Source: Daphnia carinata
Lineage: Eukaryota; Arthropoda; Branchiopoda; Diplostraca; Daphniidae
DNA length: 64,000 bases
Direction of reading: 5' to 3'
Assembly: GCF_022539665.2 (NCBI RefSeq)
Contig: NC_081337.1
Span: forward strand, 11,215,768 to 11,279,767
Shown: positions 44,130-55,285 of the stretch, piece by piece
Position numbering within the stretch: the first letter of the stretch is position 1
Layout: each line of letters starts with the position of its first letter
Position numbers and translations under genes: made by a program
Notes under the pieces: generated by a model
Told to the model about the DNA's origin: nothing
Database searches by the model: none
What the model saw: the letters and a program-made list of their open reading frames with translations, nothing else

Positions 44130-45378
44130 TACTCTATAAAAAAAAAGGAAATTGGGGGAGGAGCCTGTGTCTGTCACGCTGTGCATTTGTTGTGATTGGC
44201 TGGAAACCACCGCCGGTTACGGGATGTTGTGATTGGCTGGCACCAAAACCGCCGTCTGCTACAGTGAATTGGTGGGATGGGGATTTGGAAAACTAAATTG
44301 CGGGTGGAATTGCGGATTTGGGCAATAGTTTAGTCTACGGGCTTGGCTTAAAACGGGCGGGCGCTGCAGTAGGTAAGCCGACGGGCAGAGACTGTACGGT
44401 GGAAGCCAGGCAACTACAGCGTTTTTTTTGGTGGACAAAGGGGGTTGACGGGCAGAGACTATTGGAGAAAAGACGGGCAGATGGAAAAAGTGTGTGGACG
44501 AGCAACTACAGCTGGCGTTTTCTGGGCTGAGACTGTGAGGGAAAGACGGGCAAAAGCAAATGAAAAGGTCAATATGGGCCACTGTATTGGTCGGTTTGGC
44601 GGGCTGTGTGTCGGTCGACCGGCAGGGAGGGGGTCGACGGGCAGAGAGCGGACCGACAGGCAACAACGGCGAGTTTTTCGGCGAGCGAAATGGGTTGACG
44701 GGCAGAAACTTTGCGAGGGAATACGGACAGAGGCAAAATTTGGTTGGACGGGCAATTAAGGCGGGCGTTTTGACGAGCAGCGACTGGACAAAAGGAATGT
44801 GGGTTGACGGGCAGAAGTGGTTTGACGGGCAGAGAGTGGCCCGACGGGCAGAGAGTGGGGCCGGCGGGCAGACAGGGGGTCGACGGACAACAACGGTGGG
44901 TTTCTTCGCGGTTTAAGGGGGTTGATGGGCAGAGACTCTACGTGGAAAGACGGGCAGAGGCAAAGAGTGGGTGGACGGGCAATTATCGCGGGGGTTTTGA
45001 CGGGCACAGACTGAACAAAAGGACAAACAAATGACAAAAAAGGTAGATGTGCCCCAACAGCAGGCGTTTTGGCGATCAGAGAGTGGGTTGACGAACCGAG
45101 TGTGGTTTTACGGGCAGAAAGCGGATTGACGGGCAGAGAGTGGGTTGATGGCAGAGAGTGGTTTGACGGGCAGAGATGGGTCGACGAGCAACTTCAGCTG
45201 GGTTCCTGGCGGGCAGAAACAGTCAGTGGGTAAGCAGGCAAAAAAGGGGAATCTTGATTGTGAAAAGAATTAAAAGTAGACGGGCGAAAAATAGGCGTGG
45301 GTCGATTTGCCTAAAAAGTAGCGTAAGAATACGCTAGCGCCACCTATACCCCGGCCCTGGACGGGCCCAAAGTTACTA
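44130..45378 (+). repeat. GC-rich minisatellite-bearing repeat, copy 1
   Basis: Begins GGGGAGGAGCCTGTGT with two GTGATTGGCTGG blocks (a CCAAT-box-like word on the minus strand), passes into an array of diverged roughly 20-bp units around GACGGGCAGAGAGTGGGT, and ends AGCGTAAGAATACGCT (small hairpin) then GCGCCACCTATAC...GGACGGGCCCAAAG...TACTAGTA. Copy 2 at 50705-51752 has the same head, array type and tail. Long ORFs inside exist on both strands because the array lacks stops. Confidence 0.8.
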
Positions 45379-45439
45379 GTATATTATATATATGTTGTAC
45401 ATATATAACATATATGTACAATAGTTATGGTAATCTATG

Positions 45440-45640
45440 CTATATAAAAAAACAAGGAAAAGAGGAGGAGCCTGTGTCCGTCACGCTGTGCGTTTGTTGT
45501 GATTGGCTGGCGCCAAAAGCGTCGTCTGCTATAATGAATTGGTGGGATGTGATTGGCTGGCGCCAAAACTGCCGTCTGCCACAGTGAATTAGTGGGATGG
45601 GGATTTGGAAAAATAAACTGCGGGTGCGGATGTTGTAGAA
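45440..45640 (+). repeat. Truncated copy of the minisatellite-bearing repeat (head only)
   Basis: Shares GAGGAGCCTGTGTC, CACGCTGTGC, the GTGATTGGCTGGCGCC repeats and GAATTRGTGGGATGGGGATTTGGAAAA with copies 1 and 2, then diverges before the array. Confidence 0.75.
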
Positions 45641-45770
45641 AAATTGGTTTGTGTGATTCACAGCTACGCGTGTTGCTGAAACTTAAAATATTACCCGCCT
45701 ACATATGAACCTTATTGTAGTGTGTTATAAAGTGAATAATAAACATGAATTTTAATTTTGATATTACTGG

Positions 45771-45776
45771 TTTATT
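45771..45776 (-). terminator. Polyadenylation signal AATAAA
   Basis: AATAAA on the minus strand, 30 bp downstream of the stop codon of the three-exon gene. Confidence 0.55.
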
Positions 45777-45805
45777 GTTTATGGTTATTACATTAAATTT
45801 TTGTG

Positions 45806-46522
45806 TTATTCCAAATTTTCATTTTTTTTTTGAGCCATTACCTGCTTGGCTTTTGCAAGGGCTTTTCTTGCGTCGACCATCATGTTGTGTGCAATTTGAT
45901 GATTTCTCTCCGCCCTATAAAGATAAAGATATATATTGTAAATTAAAACAACTGAAGTGTAGAAATGTAAGTATCCATTTAGTTACAGCTTAAATTGTTA
46001 GGAAATGGGAACGGTTACTTAAAATTTGTAAAAGTGCAAACTTTTGTAAAATTTTTAACAGGTTTCATTCATGTTAATGATAAAGGAGAATAGAAAGGAA
46101 AATTTGTTTTAAATTTTCTCTATCTGCCTTACATCAATACTGAATGGCAAACTGTAAAAAATTTTAGGAAAGACTGCGCTTTCAAAAATTTTGTCTACAC
46201 GATACCATTTCTAATATACATAATAATATATGGATATATAATATGGAATACAATACTTACAAATTAACTGCAACTTTGGCTAGAAAAGCATTCTTCTTTA
46301 GGGCATTGAATTTTTGTTGTAGTTCTTGCAGTTTTTTTTTCTTTTTCTCCATTTTTTTTTCTTTTTTGTCCTCCTCCATTGTTTCCTCTTCTGTTACGAT
46401 TATATGTTGAGACATGGATAGCTCAACGTCCTCTTCTATTTCCATAATTATTTCTAATTCTAAAATGTTAAAATTATTATCATTTTAATTTTTAAGAAAT
46501 AAGTAGACCTACCGCTGGCCAT
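45806..46522 (-). CDS. Three-exon gene for a 105-aa charged coiled-coil protein
   Basis: Exons on the minus strand are 46522-46513 (ATGGCCAGCG), 46459-46261 and 45914-45806. Introns are 53 nt (GTAGGT...TTTTAG) and 346 nt (GTAAGT...TTATAG). Joined length is 318 nt with the frame kept across both junctions, TAA stop and AATAAA 30 bp later. The protein starts with an acidic segment, then a Lys-rich EKKMEKKKKKLQELQQKF stretch and a helical C-terminal half (AERNHQIAHNMM, ARKALAKAKQ), suggesting a coiled-coil or DNA-associated protein. I do not recognise the family. Neither LTRs nor terminal repeats surround it. It may be a host gene or the small ORF of an unrecognised transposon. More 5' exons are possible. 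Confidence 0.6.
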
Positions 46523-46849
46523 AATAGACGATTTTAAGTTTGAATGGGCTACTGCTGTTCTTTACCTTAGAAACTTTCACCTAGATGGCTTAATGAAATG
46601 AATGTTGCGCAATAGTAATGGTTTTTTTAAACTTGCTTTGTATTCCCACTGACCTGGCTTTGTGTGCGCATTCAAACTGGCTTTGCCTTTGGAAATACTA
46701 TTTCATTTGATTAAAAATTACATTTTGCAAGTGAACTTCTCAGCAATCAACTTCAACAAGTTTCCTCTGTCCTCCCTCATATATATAAGACGGTAATAAT
46801 TAATTTTAGGTAGAACAAATAGTCTTACATATTGCCCTGACCGTTCCTG

Positions 46850-49800
46850 TTTTACAAGTCCTTTTTAATGTTTGTCAAGTTTTATGTTACTAATACAGTT
46901 AGATGATATTTATATTTTAAATCCTATTTGATGTAATATTTATTAAAAGAATATTTTATTTATCTACACACATATATTTATGGTTACTGTATTATGTGCA
47001 AGGTGTAACGTTTTAATTTCTATCTTACCGTTACTTTTTCAAATCAATATTTGAGAATTTTTATTCATTCTTATTTCTCAAAATGATAGCAAAGTTATAT
47101 AATATTTACAAACTCTATTTTATTGATGGGCTTATTTATATATTTTTTGTAACTGCACAATTTTTCATGAAACCTTCTACTTACAATCAATGTATTTAAA
47201 GTTTTTCCTCCCACCGTTCCCTTTTTCAAAGTAATTTTTTCAAATTTTTATTTCAAGACATATTTATCAAAATTTTATTATAGTCATATGCTATTTACAA
47301 AGTTTATGTTATCTATGTACAGTACGGCTCCACTTATCGGACCACCCTGTGCAGTGGTCCGATAAGCGGATGGTCCGAAAAGCGGCTCGATATCTCGTCG
47401 CGCTCATTCGTAATAATGCCTAATGCTCTGCTCGTATCGACTGGTTCTCTGTACTTACTTATCTAGATAAGCTTTATAATAATTGAATTAACTTACAGAA
47501 ACGAATAATAGTATATAACCTAAGCTTATACGCTGTGCCGCAAACTTTTTGGTAACGAGCAAATTACAGATCAATTAAAAATACATTTGAAATGTACGCT
47601 ACGTTTTCGTATAGAAAGAGAAAAAGAAATCTACATTTGAAACCTTTACTTTAAACACACATGAAACGTAGTTTTAAAATTGTTTTTAGCTTATCAATGC
47701 TGACAAATAATAAATGTGTGTTTAACATACGCATCTACTTAAGACAAATTTTCTTTAGTTTTTGAAACGAAGTCATATAATGTAGTATCGGATATTATTG
47801 CATCTACCGCAACGCATCCATATTTTAAGCAGCTTCTTTTTCAATGAAGGGACATCTTTATATGGAACGCTCTTTGCGCGCCCCGGTTCTAAAAAAATGC
47901 TTCATTACATCCACCCTAGTGGCGCTCGCTCCCCTACTCAGTGTATATATAACCGGTTTATATGAGTGGTCCTATAAGTGGAGCCGCACTGTACACATAT
48001 ATATATTTTTTTTTAAGTTCATCATGATTCAAGCCCAAGGTACGTTTCCACTTTTTCACCGTTCTTTTTTCAAATTATGTTTTTTAAATTTACAGTTGTT
48101 TATTAAAATATTATCATAGCTTTACCTTACTTACAACGTTTATTTTATCTATGCACACATATATATATATATATAGTGTCTTAGTTATGTTAAAATATTT
48201 TATTTTCAATGGGTGTAACGTTTTTTCAATTTTCATCTTGGTTCCTTTTTTTCAAATCAAGAATTTCAAATTTTCATTCATTCTAATTTCTGTAGATGTT
48301 AGCAAAGCTATATATTATTTACACACTGTATTTGATTTATGTTATATATACATATTTTTTTGTAACTATTATTGACTTCGAAACATTCTATCTACAAGGT
48401 ATTACCTATTAAATCTTTTCCTCTTACCGTTACATTTTTCAAATTAAGATTTTTAAATATTAAGTTCCATACTTATTTATTGAAATGGTATCATAGTCAT
48501 ATATTATTTAGAAAGTAAGGTTTATTTATGAGCATATATATATTTTTGCTAAGTTTAATATTGACAATGAATGTTTTAATTGATGATGAAGGTAGTACAT
48601 TTTAATTTTTTTCCTCTTACCGTTACATTTTAAATTAAGATTTTTAAATATTAAGTTCAATACTTATTTACTGAAATGGTATCATAGTCATATATTATTT
48701 ACAAAGTTAAGTTTATTTATGAGCATATATATATTTTTGCTAAGAAAATTTTAATATTGTAAGAACGTTTCCACTTTTTCACCGTTCTTTTTTCAAATTA
48801 TGTTTTTTAAATTTATAGTTGTTTATTAAAATATTATCATAGCTTTACCTTACTTAGAAAGTTTATTTTATCTATGCACATATATATATATATATATAGT
48901 GTCTTATTTATGTTGAAATATTTTATTTTCAATGGGTGTAAGGTTTTCAATTTTCATCTTGGTTCCTTTTTTTCAAATCAAGAATTTCAAATTTTCATTC
49001 ATTCAAATTTCTGTAGATGTTAGCAAAGCTATATATTATTTACACACTATATTTGATTTTTGTTATATATACATATTTTTTTGTAACTATTATTGACTTC
49101 GAAACATTTTATCTACAAGGTATTACATATTAAATTTTTTCCTCTTACCGTTACATTTTTCAAATTAAGATTTTTAAATATTAAGTTCCATACTTATTTA
49201 TTGAAATGGTATCATAGTCATATATTATTTACAAAGTAAGGTTTATTTATGAGCATATATATATTTTTGCTAAGTTTAATATTGACAATGAATGTTTTAA
49301 TTTATTTTTAACTCACCGTTTCCTTTTTCAAATCAAATTTTTAAAAGATTAATTCATTTCTTATTTTTTCTAACTTTATCAAAGTAATGTGGTATTTACA
49401 AAGTTGGTACTATTTATGAACATATATATATTTTTGGTAAGTGTATTACTTATTAACATTTTATTTGTAAGGTGAAACATTTTTATCTGATCGTGCCTTT
49501 CTAAAATCAAGTTTTTTACATTTCATTTCATTGCTTATTTCTTAAAATTTTATTAAAGTCATAGGTTATTTACAAATTTTACTTTATTTGTACACATATA
49601 TTTTTGGTAAATCTATTGTAGTTGTTCTAAATGTAACGTTTCCAATTTTTTCTCTCACCTTTCCTTTTTCAAATGAAATTTTTAAAACTTTTTATATAAA
49701 TTATATATAAATTTAAATATAAAAATAAATAAATTTATATAAATTAAAAACCTATTTATAAAATGTTATCAAAGTCTATGTTATTTAAAAGTTTCCTTTA

Positions 49801-50340
49801 TTTATGTATATATATATATATATTTTTGGTTAGTCTATTAATTTATCCTGGTACATTCTATAAACATTCTAAAGCGTTTTCAAATTCTCTACGTTCCTTT
49901 TTAAAGTTTGCCAATTTTAGTGGATGTTAATTTATCTAAATTTTATTCCAGTTAATTGTTATTTACAAATTAAGATACTATTGATGTATATATAAATAAA
50001 TTTGGATTAAATTTTTTTATTTGTCATTGAACATTCTATCAACAAGGTATATCGTTTAAAAATTGTTTCTCACCGTTCCTTTTAGAATCCTAAGTTTTTT
50101 AAATTTGTTCTTCACTATTTCATTTAAGTGTTATTGGTATTATTTTTTATTTAGTCACAATCACATGCTAATTGTTTATTTATATATTAAATTAGGGTTA
50201 GTATTTTATCTGTCATAAACGTCCTATTAAGAAGTTGAATATATAATTCAATGTTAATTAAATTAATTACATACATACATTAATTCATACTTATTTTAAC
50301 GTTGTAAGCTTTTTAATGACCAATTGCGTTGACTGTAAAA
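46850..50340. repeat. AT-rich satellite with higher-order structure
   Basis: Monomers of about 160-195 bp each carry, in order, a (T)CACCGTTCCTTTTTCAAAT-like block, TTCATTCTTATTT, TATCATAGTCATATATTATTTACAAAGTT, TTATTTATGCACATATATATAT, and GAACATTTTATCTACAAGGTG. Two near-identical four-monomer blocks are offset by about 722 bp: ACGTTTCCACTTTTTCACCG at 48042 and 48765, CTCTTACCGTTACATTTTTC at 48421 and 49142. Outer monomers are more diverged. No coding sequence. Confidence 0.88.
47320..47991. mobile_element. Tigger/pogo-like miniature transposon inside the satellite
   Basis: 672 bp with terminal inverted repeats CAGTACGGCTCCACTTATCG / CAGTGCGGCTCCACTTATAG that continue into GGACCAC, flanked by TA on both sides (47318-47319 and 47992-47993), and inserted within a satellite monomer. 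CAGT ends and a TA duplication are the marks of pogo/Tigger elements. No transposase is encoded. The left end also forms a hairpin (TATCGGACCAC ... GTGGTCCGATA, 47335-47364). Confidence 0.8.
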
Positions 50341-50700
50341 TACTTTAAGTAAAGAACACACACACGCTAAATTTTATTTTTTGTTTGTTTGCAGTCATTT
50401 GCCGTCCTGTGTAGTAACGGGAGCTTCAACACTACTGCGAAGGATCTGGATCTAAGTTTCCCAAGCAAGGTAGTATTCTTATATATTTTCCCTTCCCCAC
50501 CTATTGCGTCAAAGGGTTAAATCGACATCGGAGAGCTAAATTTCTTAGCTATTACCTTCATTAAATTAGCTGATTAAGGTGAATTGCTTTTTCTTTATGT
50601 AATTCTTGCTGTTTCTTCCCGTGTTTCAGTTTTGATGTGATTTTCGTGTTAGAGTTTAAGTTGGATAAGTTTAAGTTGTTAGAGTTAAGTGCTCTACAAA
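50341..50700. other. Short unique-looking stretch between satellite and minisatellite repeat
   Basis: AT-rich with a CACACACAC run near 50360. No gene recognised. Confidence 0.3.
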
Positions 50701-50704
50701 AAAC

Positions 50705-51755
50705 CCAGAATATTGGGGGAGGAGCCTGTCACGCTGTGCATTTGTTCTGATTGGCTGGCGTCAAAACCGTCGCCGGCTGTAGTGAATTTGCGGGATGTTG
50801 TGATTGGCTGGGGCCAAAACCACCGTCTGCTACAGTGAATTGGTGGGATGGGGATTTGGAAAACTAAACTGCGGGTGGAATTGCGGATTTAGGTAATTTT
50901 TCAGTCTACGGGTTTGGCTTTAAACGGGTGGGCGCTACAGTAGGTAAGACGACGGGCAGAGATTGTACGGTGAAAGACGGGCAACTACAGCGTTTTTTTT
51001 TTTTGGTGGGCAAAGAGGTTTAACGGGCAGAGACTATTCGAGAAAAGATGGGCAAAGGGAAAAAAATGGGTGGAAGGGGAACTACAGCGGGCGTTTTCCT
51101 GGCTGAGACTGTGACGGAAATACGGGCAAAAGCAAGTGAAAAGGTCAATGGGCAACTATACCGGTCGTTTTGGCGGGCTGCGAGTGGGTCGACTGGCAGG
51201 GAAGGGGTCGACGGGCAGGGAGCGGATCGACGGGGAGGGAGGGGGCGATGGGCAGCGAGTGGGTCGACGGGCAGAGAGTGGGCCGACGGGCAATAACAGG
51301 GGGCTTCGTAGCGGGCAGAAGCAAAAAGTGAGTGGGGGGACAACTATAGCGGGCGTTTTGACGGGTAGAGACTGGCGAAAAGGTGGGCAAATACAAAAAA
51401 AAGATAGATGTCCCCCCGCAAAATGCCTGCGGGGGGATTGTGCCTGCGGGTACAATGTGAGTTGACGGGCAAAGTGTGGGTTGACGAGCAGAGAAGGGCA
51501 AAGAGTGGTTTGACCGGCAGAGAGGGGGTCGACGAATTACTTCAGCTGGGTTGTTGGCCGGCAGAAAAGTGAGGTGATGGACGGACAGAAACAGGGAGTG
51601 GGTCGGGCGTGCAAGAAAGGAGAACTTCTAATTTGTAAACAGAATTAGTATTAGACGGGAAAAAAAAATAAACGTGGAAAGATTTTCTTAAAAATAGCGT
51701 TAATTACGCTAGCGCCACCTATCCGCCGGTCCTGGACGGGCCCAAAGGTACTAGT
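50705..51755 (+). repeat. GC-rich minisatellite-bearing repeat, copy 2
   Basis: Same head (GGGGAGGAGCCTGTCACGCTG), GACGGGCAGAGAGTGGG-type array and tail (TAGCGTTAATTACGCTAGCGCCACCTAT...GGACGGGCCCAAAGGTACTAGTA) as copy 1 at 44130-45378. Confidence 0.8.
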
Positions 51756-51758
51756 AAA

Positions 51759-51975
51759 CGAATATAAGAGAAACAATTTGTTAATTATTTATCAGCATAA
51801 TTTATTACGATATTCCTTGATTTAATGGCAACCGATAGCCCTTGGTAAGGGCTATCCATTTTTGGGTAATTGTTATCAACATTTTCAAATGGGAAAAATC
51901 TTAAAGGAAAATGTGTTTTTGTTGTTTTTCGGTCTAAGGTTGTAATGGACGCAACTAATAAAAACACAAAAAATA
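51759..51975 (+). repeat. Left arm of a large inverted repeat, with hairpin
   Basis: Matches 55060-55285 in inverted orientation (GAATATAAGAGAAACAATT at the outer end, CTTTAAAG/GATTTTT and GTTGCGTCCAT inward). Contains the palindrome GATAGCCCTT GGT AAGGGCTATC (51834-51856), ten perfect pairs and a 3-nt loop. Confidence 0.75.
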
Positions 51976-52123
51976 GATATTACGCTAGATGATTACTTTA
52001 ATATATCATGCCGTTCAGATATATAGTTTGTAAATAACAGAACTTAAAATAGTAAAAATAATTTTCACTTCAGCCTCCATGAAATCAATTATTTTATATA
52101 TGTATATAAAACAATGCATTAAG

Positions 52124-52190
52124 AAATTGTAGCTCAGTGGTATAGGGTCGGATTCAGACACGGATGACAGTGGTTCAATACCGATAATTA
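52124..52190 (+). ncRNA. tRNA-like sequence (pseudo-tRNA or SINE head)
   Basis: A perfect-looking A box TAGCTCAGTGG (52130-52140) and a B-box-like GGTTCAATACC (52172-52182) at normal spacing for a tRNA gene. The acceptor, anticodon and T stems do not all pair, so a functional tRNA is unlikely. Confidence 0.4.
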
Positions 52191-52199
52191 GCGAATAAT

Positions 52200-52909
52200 T
52201 TTCCTGCGTTGTGTTTTCGATGTTGTGAAAAGCATCTTTCCGTGTGGGAAGACTGACTTTGCTGTTTTAAGACCATAGAAAATAAGAGCGTCCTCGGAGG
52301 CGTATTTTCCACAATGATCAATGTATTATTCTAAATTAAGCATACTACAAGAAGCAAGAACATAAAAAGAAATAAAGATACAGTAGGGAAACTTAAGAGA
52401 GAAAGGGAGACAATTGTAACCAAGTCTTACCGTGATAACACGAGTAGGTAGCGGAAAGAAACCGACACGGAAACGAATGGAATAACCTCAAGCTCACGAA
52501 GTCAACACGCAATCAAATAGATGGAACAAGTGTTAATAAAAAGGACAAACGTACTGTCCAAGAATTAATTAAGTCCGAACAAATGCAAATTAAATCAACT
52601 TAGGCAAATAAGGTTCACACTAAAGAGTACAGTTTACTACAGAATACTACTAACCAAGGGTAAGCGCAACAAGAATAAATTCAGGCGACTACTTTACTCA
52701 GTTGCAAATTCTTGTCTGATCTTTCCCATCTTTTGGGTTCATCATTGAGCTTTGCATATTGGTAAATTGGCACGATTGGGAGGTGCTTGTAGATTTCACG
52801 CGTGCAGCCAATCAGAGGATGCGTCCAGCGTGGCATGATATTGGTGACGTACCGACTGCGTGAGTCAGCTAGTAGGTGTTCATCTGAGTCATCCTTGTTC
52901 GGTACATGG
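52200..52909. other. No gene recognised inside the inverted repeat
   Basis: The minus ORF 52681-52926 (81 codons) has no recognisable domain. Confidence 0.3.
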
Positions 52910-53653
52910 TGTAACGAAGTCACCAAAATACAACTTTTGATTATATTTTATCTTCATTGTTTGTTTTCTTTATATTAAAATTATATATTATGTTTGTTGT
53001 GCATTATATTTAAAGTATACATTATAAATATAGTAATTCAAGTGTCATTGACATTTCCTTGAATTCTATTTTTATATTATACTTTACATCCTGCTTATTG
53101 CTGATTGGATGAGCTTAATGCGTAGAACATCGCGCCATACATTTCCTGAATAAGAAATGTTGCTGCGTGAGATATTCAATAACTTATATCCGGAGCTCAT
53201 CTGTCGGAAATGCTATGTTTCCCTCAAACATGTAAAACGTATAAAAGGATACCCTTTTGGTTCCCAAAAGTTAGTTCTACAGTTTTACAGTTCTGCAATT
53301 CTCTCCTGCTCCAGTTCTAGTTCCAGTTCTAGTGGTACCAGTGTTGTTTAATTCTTCCAATATAGTGAGTTTAATTCTTTCTTATTCAATAATTATTGTG
53401 AGTGCTTTTCATCGCTTCTTGTGCGACCGACAAGCCCTGTTTCCCTTATCTTTTCGCTTCCAATGTTTAACATCTTTATTTCATCTTCGCCACGACGGTG
53501 ACGGTAAGACTAAATTCGCCTGACTCCATTTTGTATTTCCGTTTCCCATTTATATCTTATATCTGTGTAATGCTTTTATTATCTTTGGGCTATTAGAATA
53601 AAATATATTCGGCATTGTGGTAACGCCTTCCCGAGTTCATTTTTCCTATTACA
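52910..53653 (+). repeat. Candidate solo LTR
   Basis: TGTAACGAAG...CCTATTACA with TATAAAAG (53240-53247) and AATAAA (53597-53602) in the right order, with a pyrimidine-rich leader of repeated TTCTAG/TTCCAG words between them. No target duplication is visible, so the ends are uncertain. Confidence 0.35.
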
Positions 53654-54980
53654 ATTTGTCTTTAATAACGTAAAGTCATTCTTTTCAATCACTAAAAGAA
53701 TGCTTTACAATGGTGTTGCATTTGACATGTTTATACTTATTAATTATTAAAGATACGACAGAAAAGTAAAAATAATTTGAATGCGTATATTGGATTCGTT
53801 ACGTTGTCTTAAACGGGAGATGGAACGTGACAATGTTTTGGCGCGATATTTTTTATCTTAGTCTGGGGGAGGGGGTTTAGGGGTCTAACAAAATAAGTAT
53901 ACACTAATTTTTCCAGACATTTTTCATAACACCTGGGGCATTAGAAAAAATTCTCTATACTTAAATTACCCAACCCAACTTAGAGGTTTTGCCCTACCCC
54001 AATTTTAAAAAGGTAACCAATTAATATATTTTACCCACAGATGGCATTTTGAAATCGGTGTTCTCCTTTTTTGTGCAGGAGGCTTTACAGTACACATGTA
54101 GTGAAACCATGTTGGGAACGGCCCTGATTGACTCTAATCGGGCTCCCCGCCCCGAAAAACCCATTCGTGGCACAATCGGGGCCATTTGATCAATCAGGGA
54201 GGAGCGCACAAAATAATCGGGTTGCCTCGCAAGCTCTAACGCCATTTTCAAACATTGCAGCTGTGACCGTTTCGGGGTAGGCAGGTAGAATGGGGCATAA
54301 TTAGGGTTGTGCAGTAGTGGCAAACAACCAACTTGGTCTCACTAAATATGTACTAAGTAGTATATAGTTGCAGATGCACTTTTTCTTATGGGCTACATGA
54401 TAGACGCGCAGGGCGTTAGTCAATTGTTTTTTGGAATATTGTCTGCTTGCAGTTTTCCCATGCGCTTGTCGCGATAAAACGTAGTTTTACACGTGGAAAT
54501 GTGGAAAAAGACTTCTAAAATTGTAAATTATATGAGAACCCATGAAATAAATTTGTTTAGCTTATCTTAGTTCATTTTTAAGATTTTCTATCTAAGACGG
54601 ATATTGAAATTCTCTAGACACAAACAAAATGTAAATATGTACTTATAATTACAATTTTTTACACTTATTTACACTTTTTAAAATTTGAAGTTAGCGCGGT
54701 AAAAAAATGCCCGCCATAATGGTTTATCAAAAACCACTTTTTCAAACGTAATTTTTGAGGTTAAATATAGCATCTTAAAAGTAATCGTTTATAATAACTT
54801 GTTCCTGGAATCACTAGCAACAAAAATATTAAAGTGATTTCCTGTTTTGAAGAAGATTAAGCATCAAACGATTAATGCAAAATTTCGTCTTTTTCACACA
54901 CCCCCTCCCCTTTCTAAAATCATGAAATCCTTTAATAATTATTTATGAGGAAAATAAACAGTCAAAATTGATAAATTTTG
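53654..54980. other. Interior of the inverted-repeat structure, no gene recognised
   Basis: AT-rich. Minus ORF 54021-54323 has no recognisable feature. Confidence 0.3.
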
Positions 54981-54988
54981 CATCAATC

Positions 54989-55011
54989 GATAGCTCTTTT
55001 CAAGAGCTATC
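54989..55011 (+). repeat. Hairpin GATAGCTCTT TTC AAGAGCTATC
   Basis: Ten perfect pairs and a 3-nt loop. It is related to the hairpins at 51834-51856 and 55188-55210, but a C-G pair is replaced by T-A on both sides. Confidence 0.8.
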
Positions 55012-55059
55012 TAATTCTAGGAAATTTATGTTAAATTTTCAGAAAAGGGAGTAGTTTAA

Positions 55060-55285
55060 GCGTAACATCTATTTTTTTGTTTTTATTAGTTGCGTCCATC
55101 AGAACCTTAAATCGAAAACAACAAAAACTCATTTTGCCTTTGAGATTTTTTCCCTTTAAAAATGTTGATAACAATTACCCAGAAATAGATAGCCCTTACC
55201 AAGGGCTATTTACTGTAATTAATCAACTAATTATTGTAATTAATTTAGCTGACAAATAATTAAAAATTGTTTCTCTTATATTCTT
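55060..55285 (-). repeat. Right arm of the large inverted repeat, with hairpin
   Basis: Inverted match of 51759-51975. Hairpin GATAGCCCTT ACC AAGGGCTATT at 55188-55210. The arms bound about 3.5 kb. Confidence 0.75.

Noticed and set aside
44459-45037. Long overlapping ORFs on both strands in the GC-rich array
   Set aside because: They are a by-product of a stop-poor tandem repeat. They occur in several frames at once and give low-complexity proteins.
46850-50340. Regularly spaced repeats as a possible CRISPR array
   Set aside because: Repeat units are about 180 bp, AT-rich and without unique spacers. This is a eukaryotic satellite.
51020-51501. ORFs in minisatellite copy 2
   Set aside because: Same reason as copy 1; frames shift between array units and no domain is present.
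52681-52926. 81-codon minus ORF as a gene
   Set aside because: No domain, no conservation evidence and it crosses the candidate LTR boundary.
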